Both the position numbers and the translations under genes were made by a program. Below are positions 47,065 to 53,096 of a stretch of DNA of 53,096 nucleotides, piece after piece; the stretch's first letter is position 1; every line of letters begins with the position of its first letter. Origin of the DNA: Bacteroidota bacterium (lineage in GTDB: Bacteria; Bacteroidota; Bacteroidia; Bacteroidales; GCA-2748055); NCBI GenBank assembly GCA_024640885.1, contig JAHEEC010000021.1, forward strand, positions 1-53,096, written 5' to 3'. The notes below the pieces were generated by a model. That model worked only from the letters and a program-made list of their open reading frames with translations, ran no database searches and was not told the origin of the DNA.

Positions 47065-47073
47065 AAGGCAGAG

Positions 47074-48183
47074 ATGATGGATAAACGGACCTTTTTGAAA
47101 TCAGGTTTTTGCGGTGCTGCTGGGATCCTGTTTTCGCCCCTGGCACTGGAAGGGGCCCCGGATAAGCCCTGGAAGTGGAGTCGAGAGGCTCTTTACCAGG
47201 CGGAAACGCCCAGGGGTGTCAGGTGCCAGATCTGTCCCAATGAATGTACCCTGGGTGAGGGCGAAACCAGTGTCTGCCACAACCGAAAGGTATACAATGG
47301 GAAGCTCTATACCATTGCCTACGGGAATCCGTGTGCCATTCATATTGATCCGGTTGAAAAGAAACCGCTCTATCATTTTTTCCCGGGATCAAATGCCTTT
47401 TCCATAGCCACCGCAGGTTGTAACCTGGCATGCCTCAACTGCCAGAACTGGACCATCTCACAGACTTCACCCGAGAAAACCCAGAATTATGACCTGATGC
47501 CTGATCAAGTGGTGGCCCAGGCTATCAAGTACAATTGTAACCACATTGCATACACCTATTCGGAACCGACTACATTTTATGAATATGTACTGGATACAGG
47601 GAAGCTGGCCAGGGAGGCTGGCATCAAAAACGTCCTGGTTTCAAACGGGTATATTAAGAAAGACCCCCTGCTGAATCTGATCCGGTACATTGATGCGGCC
47701 AACATTGACCTTAAATCCATGGACGATAACATATACCTGAAACTCAATGCGGGGAAACTGGAGCCAATTCTCACCAGCCTCAAAACCTATAAGGAGGAAG
47801 GAGTGTGGTTGGAGATCACAAACCTGGTGATTCCCTCCTGGACCGATGACCTTGAGATGATCAGGAGGATGTGCGGCTGGCTGTCGGAAAACGGATTTGA
47901 TGATACACCTTTGCATTTCAGCCGCTTCCATCCACAGCATAAACTGCAAAGACTGCCGGTGACTCCGGCAGGAACCCTGGAGAAGGCAAGAGATATTGCC
48001 ACATCCGAAGGACTGAAATTCGTGTACATCGGAAATGTCCCTGGGAACAATGCCTCGATGACCAGCTGTCCCCGGTGCCATGATACGCTTGTGGACCGGT
48101 CGGGGTACAACATTGTCGAGAACCGGATCGTCGACGGACGGTGTCCCCGGTGCCAGGAACCGGTGGCCGGCAGATGGGATTGA
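47074..48183 (+). CDS. AmmeMemoRadiSam system radical SAM enzyme with Tat-like leader
   Basis: A 369-residue radical SAM enzyme. The cluster motif CNLACLNC supplies C116, C120 and C123. Upstream C51, C54, C58 and C68 (CQICPNEC) are typical of this family. A C-terminal zinc ribbon has C332/C335 and C357/C360 (two CPRC). The N-terminus, MMDKRTFLKSGFCGAAGILF followed by SPLAL, resembles a twin-arginine leader with KR in place of RR, which would export the folded enzyme. The family is the partner of Memo and AMMECR1 proteins; its reaction is unknown to me. Nine bases separate it from the previous stop. Confidence 0.9.
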   Translation: MMDKRTFLKSGFCGAAGILFSPLALEGAPDKPWKWSREALYQAETPRGVRCQICPNECTLGEGETSVCHNRKVYNGKLYTIAYGNPCAIHIDPVEKKPLYHFFPGSNAFSIATAGCNLACLNCQNWTISQTSPEKTQNYDLMPDQVVAQAIKYNCNHIAYTYSEPTTFYEYVLDTGKLAREAGIKNVLVSNGYIKKDPLLNLIRYIDAANIDLKSMDDNIYLKLNAGKLEPILTSLKTYKEEGVWLEITNLVIPSWTDDLEMIRRMCGWLSENGFDDTPLHFSRFHPQHKLQRLPVTPAGTLEKARDIATSEGLKFVYIGNVPGNNASMTSCPRCHDTLVDRSGYNIVENRIVDGRCPRCQEPVAGRWD

Positions 48184-48251
48184 ACTCTTCAGGCTCCGGG
48201 ATGTTATAGAAATGCACCCCCCAATCAACCGGTCAATTAATGGAATTGAAG

Positions 48252-48719
48252 ATGAAAACAGCAGTCATCCTATTTATGATAAGTCTGTCGGCAGCAGTGG
48301 CTGGCCAGGAGCAAATGACACAAAAAAAACCTGTGAAAGAGACCATTATGGATCCAAAGAAATATAACACACTCAACGAATTTGAGCAATTCGTGATCTT
48401 AAATAAAGGTACAGAAAGACCCTGGACCGGAAAGTTTGTGGATCATAAGGAAAAAGGAGTATATGTGTGCAGACAGTGCAATGCGCCCCTCTACCGGTCA
48501 GAGGACAAATTTGACGGTCACTGTGGCTGGCCCAGCTTTGATGATGAGATTGAAGGAGCCGTAGTGCGAAAAACAGATGCTGATGGCCGCAGGACAGAGA
48601 TCATTTGTGCCAATTGCAACGGGCACCTGGGGCATGTATTCCTGGGGGAGCAGTTTACTGCGAAAAATACCAGGCACTGCGTGAATTCAGTATCCATTGA
48701 TTTTATTCCCAAGAAATAG
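48252..48719 (+). CDS. msrB: exported peptide-methionine (R)-S-oxide reductase MsrB
   Basis: MsrB reduces R-methionine sulfoxide in proteins. The 155-residue product has a leader ([16 protein letters not shown]), zinc ligands C73/C76 and C119/C122, the catalytic C143 in RHCVNSVSI, and a possible resolving cysteine C91 in HCGWPSF. I chose the ATG at 48252; an upstream ATG at 48240 is in frame but precedes the leader by four residues. It lies 68 bases after the radical SAM gene, so it may belong to the same operon. That would couple oxidation repair with the exported AmmeMemoRadiSam proteins. Confidence 0.93.
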   Translation: MKTAVILFMISLSAAVAGQEQMTQKKPVKETIMDPKKYNTLNEFEQFVILNKGTERPWTGKFVDHKEKGVYVCRQCNAPLYRSEDKFDGHCGWPSFDDEIEGAVVRKTDADGRRTEIICANCNGHLGHVFLGEQFTAKNTRHCVNSVSIDFIPKK

Positions 48720-48780
48720 ACCTGTTGCCGGACCGCCCAATTTTTCTTATATTCACCCTTATAACTATAATTGATATGAT

Positions 48781-49170
48781 ATGGGAAAAGGTGATATGAA
48801 GACCCGAAGAGGAAAGCTTTTCACTGGAAGCTTTGGTGTTTTAAGACCGCGCAAAAGAAAACGCACATTCAGTGTTGTTGCATCCACAAAAAAAGTCTCA
48901 GGCTCCGCCGAAATAGCAAAATCAGAGACCCCAAAACCTCAGGCTCCAAAGGTTGAGCCGCCAAAGGTTGAAACTCCAAAGGTTGAAACTCCAAAGGTTG
49001 AAACTCCCTTGCCTGAAACCAAAGATGCTGTAGTCGAGCAGGTTGAAGCCACCCACCAGGAGGAGCCCGCAGCAGAAGAACAAGCCCCCAAAGCAACACA
49101 GGAAAAGAAACCGGCGGCAAAGAAACCAGCGGTAAAAAAACCTGCAGCAAAAAAGCCCAAGGCGGAATAG
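48781..49170 (+). CDS. 30S ribosomal protein bTHX-like, with repetitive and histone-H1-like tail
   Basis: A 129-residue basic protein. Residues 1-27 (MGKGDMKTRRGKLFTGSFGV, then LRPRKRK) match the small bTHX protein of the 30S head. After a short linker come PKVEP and three PKVET units, an acidic Glu/Ala stretch, and a Lys/Ala/Pro tail like bacterial H1 proteins (KKPAAKKPAVKKPAAKKPK). bTHX proteins are usually only about 25-70 residues, so the tail is an extension of unknown role. The start is the ATG at 48781. The following gene begins 36 bases downstream. Confidence 0.75.
   Translation: MGKGDMKTRRGKLFTGSFGVLRPRKRKRTFSVVASTKKVSGSAEIAKSETPKPQAPKVEPPKVETPKVETPKVETPLPETKDAVVEQVEATHQEEPAAEEQAPKATQEKKPAAKKPAVKKPAAKKPKAE
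48946..49005 (+). repeat. four tandem 15-bp units in the bTHX-like gene
   Basis: The unit CCAAAGGTTGAAACT occurs three times without change at 48961-49005. A first copy at 48946-48960 differs at its last bases (GAGCCG). The period keeps the frame and encodes PKVE-P/T units. Identical copies suggest recent slippage. Confidence 0.9.
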
Positions 49171-49206
49171 CAGAAAGATTAGTAGCGAGACGGATTACGA
49201 TGCCCA

Positions 49207-50580
49207 ATGTTTGCCATACTTGATATTGAGACCACCGGGGGAAGTCCGAAAACTGAGAAAATTACAGAGATTGCCATCTTCTTCCATGACGGGCAAACGG
49301 TCGTGGATGAATGGTCCACACTGATTAATCCAGAGAAATCCATTCCCTATTTCATTACCGGTCTCACCGGTATCACCAATGAAATGGTGGCTGATGCACC
49401 CCGCTTTTATGAAATTGCCAAAGAGCTGGTGGAACGAACCGAAAACCACACCATTGTCGGGCACAATGTAAATTTTGATTACTCTTTTATTAAGAGTGAA
49501 TTCAAGCACCTGGGTTTTAATTACGACAGGAATACCTTATGCACCATCAAACTGAGCCGAAAGATTTTACCCGGGCACAAATCCTATAGCCTTGGAAAGA
49601 TCTGTAAAGAGCTTGGCATTGAGATCAGGGACCGGCACAGGGCTGCCGGTGATGCCCTGGCCACGGTAAAACTCTTCGAATTACTTCGGGAAAAGCAAAA
49701 CGGCAGTCCGGACCTGACTCTGATGGCTGAACCCGCAGGGCGCTATAAGAACCTCAATGAAAACCTCGTGGTGGATGACATCCTGAATCTTCCCGAGGAA
49801 TGTGGCACCTACTATTTTTTCGATGAGAAAAATCAGTTGCTTTACATAGGAAAAAGCAAGAACATCCGGCACAGGGTGCTCTCCCACCTTGGCAATGCCA
49901 CCAGCAAGCGGGCCCTGGAGATGAAGGAGAGAATTCATTCCATATCCTATGAACTAACTGGAAGTGAGCTTATCGCACTATTAAAGGAGTCCAGGGAAAT
50001 CAAAGACCAGAAACCCATTTACAACCGGGCCCAGAAGCGATCATCCTATTACTGGGGCCTATACAGTGGCAGGGACGAATATGGTTACACCACCTTCAAA
50101 TTGATGAAGATCTCCGAAACCCCTGATGATCCTGTCACCTGCTATAACAATAAGAAGGAGGCCCGGGAATCACTTACCAGAATGGTGGAAAAAAACTGGC
50201 TCTGTCAGAAACTGAGTGGACTTTACCAGACCGACGGGGCCTGCTTCCACCACTCCATCCGGCAATGCAACGGGGCCTGCATACAGGGAGAGTCGGTTTC
50301 TGTCTACAATAAACGTGCGGAAGCACTGCTGGACAGCCTGAAGCTGGACCGGGGCAATGTATTGATCATAGACAACGGCAGGAGCCCCGACGAGCGCAGC
50401 CTGGTTCGGATAGAAAAGGGAATGTATCTGGGATATGGGTATATCTCGGTGAATGATTCCTACCTGAGTATCGAGCAGATGCTGGACTCCATCCATCCCG
50501 CCCTTGACAACAGGGACATCAGGCAGATCCTGAAGAACTGGCTAAAGAAGAATCAGGTAGAGAAGATGCTTTACTATTAG
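49207..50580 (+). CDS. DnaQ-like 3'-5' exonuclease fused to a GIY-YIG (UvrC/Cho-like) nuclease domain
   Basis: A 457-residue two-nuclease protein. Residues 1-160 form a DEDDh exonuclease of the DnaQ type: D6 and E8 in LDIETTG, D91 in NFDYSF, H144 and D149. Residues 195-280 hold a GIY-YIG domain with GTYYFF (200-205) and YIGKSKNIRHR (213-223), as in UvrC and Cho. The remainder is C-terminal region related to the UvrC middle part (CYNNKKEAR, CFHHSIRQCNGAC). Fusions of this kind are known in Bacteroidota and Actinobacteria and are probably repair or nucleic-acid-processing enzymes. It converges on the DUF4252 gene with a four-base overlap. Confidence 0.92.
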   Translation: MFAILDIETTGGSPKTEKITEIAIFFHDGQTVVDEWSTLINPEKSIPYFITGLTGITNEMVADAPRFYEIAKELVERTENHTIVGHNVNFDYSFIKSEFKHLGFNYDRNTLCTIKLSRKILPGHKSYSLGKICKELGIEIRDRHRAAGDALATVKLFELLREKQNGSPDLTLMAEPAGRYKNLNENLVVDDILNLPEECGTYYFFDEKNQLLYIGKSKNIRHRVLSHLGNATSKRALEMKERIHSISYELTGSELIALLKESREIKDQKPIYNRAQKRSSYYWGLYSGRDEYGYTTFKLMKISETPDDPVTCYNNKKEARESLTRMVEKNWLCQKLSGLYQTDGACFHHSIRQCNGACIQGESVSVYNKRAEALLDSLKLDRGNVLIIDNGRSPDERSLVRIEKGMYLGYGYISVNDSYLSIEQMLDSIHPALDNRDIRQILKNWLKKNQVEKMLYY

Positions 50581-51095
50581 GGGCGGTCTTTCAGGTCCTC
50601 CAGGTTCTCAAGCCCCGGCATATCCAGGCCCTTTGCAATGCTGGAAATGCTTTCCAGATCAATGTCGCCCTGAATGGCAATCAGGGCATCATCTCCGCCA
50701 CCACTTACGATCAAAAGGAATTCTGTGATCTTACCTCCACTCTCTTTTGCAAGAAAAAGCACCTCCTCGGCCTGATCCTTCACCACCATCATCTCCTTGT
50801 ACTCGCTCCTCGGCAACATTGCAAGTAACTCCTTCGAAAAGGATGCCGATCCTTTCCCATCCTGGGTCAGGATCTTGATTGAATTGATTCCGGTGGTGGC
50901 TTTTTTGAAATCTTTATAGTCAGGATCATCCACCTCAAGACTGTTCAACAGGTTGAACATGAAACTTGAGATATAGACTGTGGTATATCCTTCTTTTCCG
51001 CTGTATTTATCAAATACCTTATCAACAGCCGACTGCTGGCTGAATGTCGTCAGGGCAAGCATGATCAGCATCCCTCCTATTGCGATCCGTTTCAT
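50577..51095 (-). CDS. DUF4252 protein (copy A), exported
   Basis: A 172-residue exported protein starting MKRIAIGGMLIMLALTTFSQ. The DUF4252 features are FDKYSGKEGYTTVYISSFMF, an EFLLIVSGGGDDALIAIQGD block, and the closing helix. I chose the ATG at 51095; the open frame starts 19 codons earlier with a Lys-rich stretch lacking similarity. DUF4252 proteins sit with ECF sigma and anti-sigma genes across Bacteroidota. Their role is unknown. Copy B lies on the far side of the sigma gene, and the two share the SAVDKxFxKYxGKEGxTTV start. Confidence 0.87.
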   Translation of the reverse strand: MKRIAIGGMLIMLALTTFSQQSAVDKVFDKYSGKEGYTTVYISSFMFNLLNSLEVDDPDYKDFKKATTGINSIKILTQDGKGSASFSKELLAMLPRSEYKEMMVVKDQAEEVLFLAKESGGKITEFLLIVSGGGDDALIAIQGDIDLESISSIAKGLDMPGLENLEDLKDRP

Positions 51096-51135
51096 TTTAT
51101 TTGGTTTTATAAGTTTCTTTTTTCTAATGTTCTTT

Positions 51136-51714
51136 CTACCTCTCCATTTCATTTACGCGCTGCAGCTTTCCAAGCAGGTTCAGCTCCTTGCTTCCTTTAT
51201 TGATTTTTGAAAGCGATTTGATTGGTTCTGCAGCTTTATTTACCTGTTTCAGCGGTTCCAGATCACTGGTACCGTTATTCAGTTTGGCTGAAACATAGGT
51301 CAGTGCCCTTTTTGCTTCTTCATAGGCATCCATCGGATCCTTGTAAGTATCGGTCATCTGGTGTGAAGCAAGCAAAGTGGGAGTGTCTGTCCTGACATAG
51401 AACAGATAGACTGCGATCATGACCAGAAGACCCGCCGCCAGCCCGGAAAGGGAATAGATTGAGATCCTCCTGGTCCTTCCCGCTTTGCGTTCAAGTTGAT
51501 CAATGGAAGCAATGATCTTCCGGTTCAGGTCCTGTGGAACCACCACCTTTTCACTTCCAGTTCCTAAAGAGAGGAAAAGCTCCTTGTCGGGGATCATCTC
51601 TTCGGGAACGGAGGTGGAGGAGAAATAATCCCGGAGCATCTTTTCTTCCTCCAGCGTGGTCTCACCCAGGTAGAACCTTTCCAACACCTTACGTACCATT
51701 TCTATGCTTTCCAT
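51136..51714 (-). CDS. predicted anti-sigma factor, single-pass membrane protein
   Basis: A 192-residue protein encoded directly after an ECF sigma gene, overlapping its end by 13 bases. It has a soluble N-terminal part (about 1-80) with LERFYLGETTLEEEKMLRDY, one TM segment at about 84-107 (SLSGLAAGLLVMIAVYLFYV), and a periplasmic Lys/Leu-rich tail. This fits an ECF anti-sigma factor of the ASD-like layout, although the sequence itself shows no recognised zinc motif. The DUF4252 copy A gene follows 40 bases downstream. The role is inferred from position and topology. Confidence 0.75.
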   Translation of the reverse strand: MESIEMVRKVLERFYLGETTLEEEKMLRDYFSSTSVPEEMIPDKELFLSLGTGSEKVVVPQDLNRKIIASIDQLERKAGRTRRISIYSLSGLAAGLLVMIAVYLFYVRTDTPTLLASHQMTDTYKDPMDAYEEAKRALTYVSAKLNNGTSDLEPLKQVNKAAEPIKSLSKINKGSKELNLLGKLQRVNEMER

Positions 51715-52217
51715 GACGAATATTGTTTTTCAAGCATCTCACGCATCTGTTTTCTCGCTCTTGATAAACTCACTCTTATTGCATTTACATTCATATTGAC
51801 CATTTCGGCAATCTCTTCGTATTCTTTTCCTTCCAGGTGCCGAAGGTGAACCATTGATCTTTGCGGTTCGGGTAAAGCTGAGATGAGGGCCTGCAAAACT
51901 TCAGCCTCCTCCTTCCTTTCAAGTTTGTCAGCGGGCGTATCGGTATACCCTCCCTCCTTCATTTGCTGTGCCTTCATGGCATCCTGGTCCACTTTTCTCC
52001 TCCTTAGCTGGTCCAGGCAAAGGTTTCGGGTGATCCTGATGGAAAGCGCCTCGATGCTGTTGTAATTTTGCAGCTCGTTCCGCAATCCCCAAAGTTTCAC
52101 ATATACCTCCTGGACAATATCCTCAGCCTCCTCCCGGTTGCCCATCAGGCGATAGGCCATCCGATACAACCGGGAACTGTATGGCATTACCAACAGTTTG
52201 AATTCTGAGGACTTCAT
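51702..52217 (-). CDS. ECF RNA polymerase sigma factor
   Basis: A 171-residue ECF sigma factor. Region 2 contains RMAYRLMGNREEAEDIVQEV and LWGLRNELQNY. Region 4 has LPEPQRSMVHLRHLEGKEYE and the helix-turn-helix NVNAIRVSLSRARKQMRE. Length and arrangement are complete, unlike the fragment at 26771-26872. It overlaps the anti-sigma gene by 13 bases and lies 39 bases after DUF4252 copy B. Autoregulation of this operon is likely, but no promoter motif is visible to me. Confidence 0.95.
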   Translation of the reverse strand: MKSSEFKLLVMPYSSRLYRMAYRLMGNREEAEDIVQEVYVKLWGLRNELQNYNSIEALSIRITRNLCLDQLRRRKVDQDAMKAQQMKEGGYTDTPADKLERKEEAEVLQALISALPEPQRSMVHLRHLEGKEYEEIAEMVNMNVNAIRVSLSRARKQMREMLEKQYSSWKA

Positions 52218-52256
52218 TCGGGTTCAACAGATTAAAGAACTTCCAAGTTATAAAAA

Positions 52257-52754
52257 CTACAGGTCAATATCGATATCATGGTCAAAGGATTCTGCAAGGC
52301 CTTCCAGCTCATTGAGGTTGAAATTCCCTGTAATATAGATCAGCACGTTGTCATCCCCGCCCACGATCAGTAAAAATTCGCTGACAGTGGCGTTGTCTGC
52401 CTTCATCCACATGCGGACAGTCTCACCTCCGTCATCCACTGTCATTACCTCGGCAAATTTACTGACGTCCAAATCGTTGCGGATCTCATCATAGAAGTTC
52501 ACATCTTTCCATGATTCACTGTCCTCGATGGTCAGGATCTTTACGCTTGAGATCTTATCAAATGGAATATCGTGCGCTTCGACATCTTCAATTTCCATGG
52601 CCTTGACGATCTGGAAAAGCTCGGGGCTGATCTGCACCGTGGTGATGCCCTCTTTGCCCTTGTACTTATTAAAAATCTTATCCACTGCACTGTTTTGAGC
52701 CATTAAAAAAGCCGGAAACGCAACTGTCAGGATGATTAAAAATACTCTTTTCAT
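52257..52754 (-). CDS. DUF4252 protein (copy B), exported
   Basis: A 165-residue exported protein starting MKRVFLIILTVAFPAFLMAQ. It has the DUF4252 start SAVDKIFNKYKGKEGITTVQ and the EFLLIVGGDDNVLIYITGNF block seen in copy A. It is more acidic, ending ESFDHDIDIDL. I chose the ATG at 52754; an upstream in-frame ATG at 52781 adds nine residues with no leader character. It is the first gene of the minus-strand sigma operon, so it could be the sensor input or a main target. Confidence 0.87.
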   Translation of the reverse strand: MKRVFLIILTVAFPAFLMAQNSAVDKIFNKYKGKEGITTVQISPELFQIVKAMEIEDVEAHDIPFDKISSVKILTIEDSESWKDVNFYDEIRNDLDVSKFAEVMTVDDGGETVRMWMKADNATVSEFLLIVGGDDNVLIYITGNFNLNELEGLAESFDHDIDIDL

Positions 52755-52952
52755 GATTACCCGATTTAGTTTATAATTCAAGTTATTTCTGGATTCTAAA
52801 CCGAAGACGAACAGGGGCCGGATTCATTACAGGAAATTTCATGAACAAATCTGTTTCGCCCCCGTTATTGTAAATAGCGGGGCTCTATTTTGCTGGTTTG
52901 CAGGAATATAAAAGGGCTCCTGTTTTTTTGAGGTGAACTGTCGAAAAAACAC

Positions 52953-52983
52953 TTTGCAGAAAATTTTTTTGTTCCTATCTTTG
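52953..52983 (+). promoter_or_regulatory. promoter of tRNA-Lys
   Basis: TTTG at 52953-52956 is followed after 19 bases by TATCTTTG at 52976-52983, matching both elements and spacing of the Bacteroidota promoter pattern. It lies 28 bases before the mature tRNA end and is the clearest such site in the window. Confidence 0.65.
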
Positions 52984-53011
52984 CAACCGCTTTTAAGAGC
53001 ATTAACAGGAT

Positions 53012-53084
53012 GATTCAGTAGCTCAGTTGGTAGAGCACATCCCTTTTAAGGATGGGGTCCTGGGTTCGAGACCCAGCTGAATCA
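53012..53084 (+). tRNA. tRNA-Lys (anticodon TTT)
   Basis: The cloverleaf is complete. Acceptor GATTCAG pairs with CTGAATC, D stem GCTC with GAGC, and anticodon stem CATCC with GGATG around loop CTTTTAA, giving anticodon TTT. T stem CTGGG/CCCAG encloses TTCGAGA. The discriminator is A and CCA is not encoded. Confidence 0.95.
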
Positions 53085-53096
53085 CAAAGTGATCGC

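Overview
The window looks like a chromosome segment of a member of the phylum Bacteroidota, most likely near Bacteroidales/Marinilabiliales. No marker in it fixes the genus. Support comes from the gene order rpmB-rpmG-DUF4295-ftsY-rimO, gyrA next to clpC, bTHX, DUF4252 proteins with an ECF sigma factor, three ~800-residue FtsX-type permeases, DUF2141, and promoter-like sites matching the Bacteroidota pattern TTTG-N19-21-TAnnTTTG. Shine-Dalgarno sequences are mostly absent. Gene density is high, and no complete mobile element, CRISPR array or rRNA operon is visible.

Layout. (1) 1-11000 is core: a partial TPR protein, gyrA, divergent clpC, rimO, ftsY, three small translation genes, cinA and tRNA-Gly(CCC). 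(2) 11000-18400 is mostly one minus-strand run: sucD, a sirtuin, fabG, a DUF6340-like lipoprotein and an M48 peptidase. A membrane-anchored AraC regulator and an aldehyde dehydrogenase follow. (3) 18500-24900 holds an envelope operon (outer-membrane protein, RND/MMPL transporter fused to a LolA-like domain, DUF2141 protein), then mnmE. (4) 24900-27430 is gene-poor, with a glycine-tract lipoprotein, a fragment of an ECF sigma gene and a probable 52-residue ORF. (5) 27430-42450 holds an FMN-dependent glutamate-synthase-like protein, three FtsX permeases without an ATPase, an exported nitrilase, a C69 dipeptidase with a small zinc-ribbon protein, EamA and DUF1360 proteins and a GMC oxidoreductase. 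(6) 42550-48720 holds DUF4268 and a compact AmmeMemoRadiSam locus: a Memo-AMMECR1 fusion, a membrane spermidine-synthase-like protein, a radical SAM enzyme and an exported MsrB. (7) 48780-53084 holds an extended bTHX protein, a DnaQ/GIY-YIG nuclease, an ECF sigma/anti-sigma pair between two DUF4252 proteins, and tRNA-Lys.

The strongest candidate for an undescribed system is region 6. All four products appear to be exported or membrane-embedded, so the poorly understood AmmeMemoRadiSam chemistry may run on the outer face of the inner membrane here. The second is the RND-LolA fusion of region 3, which would join an inner-membrane lipid exporter to its own periplasmic lipid carrier beside an outer-membrane protein.

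All calls come from reading the sequence and remembered family features. No database search was run.
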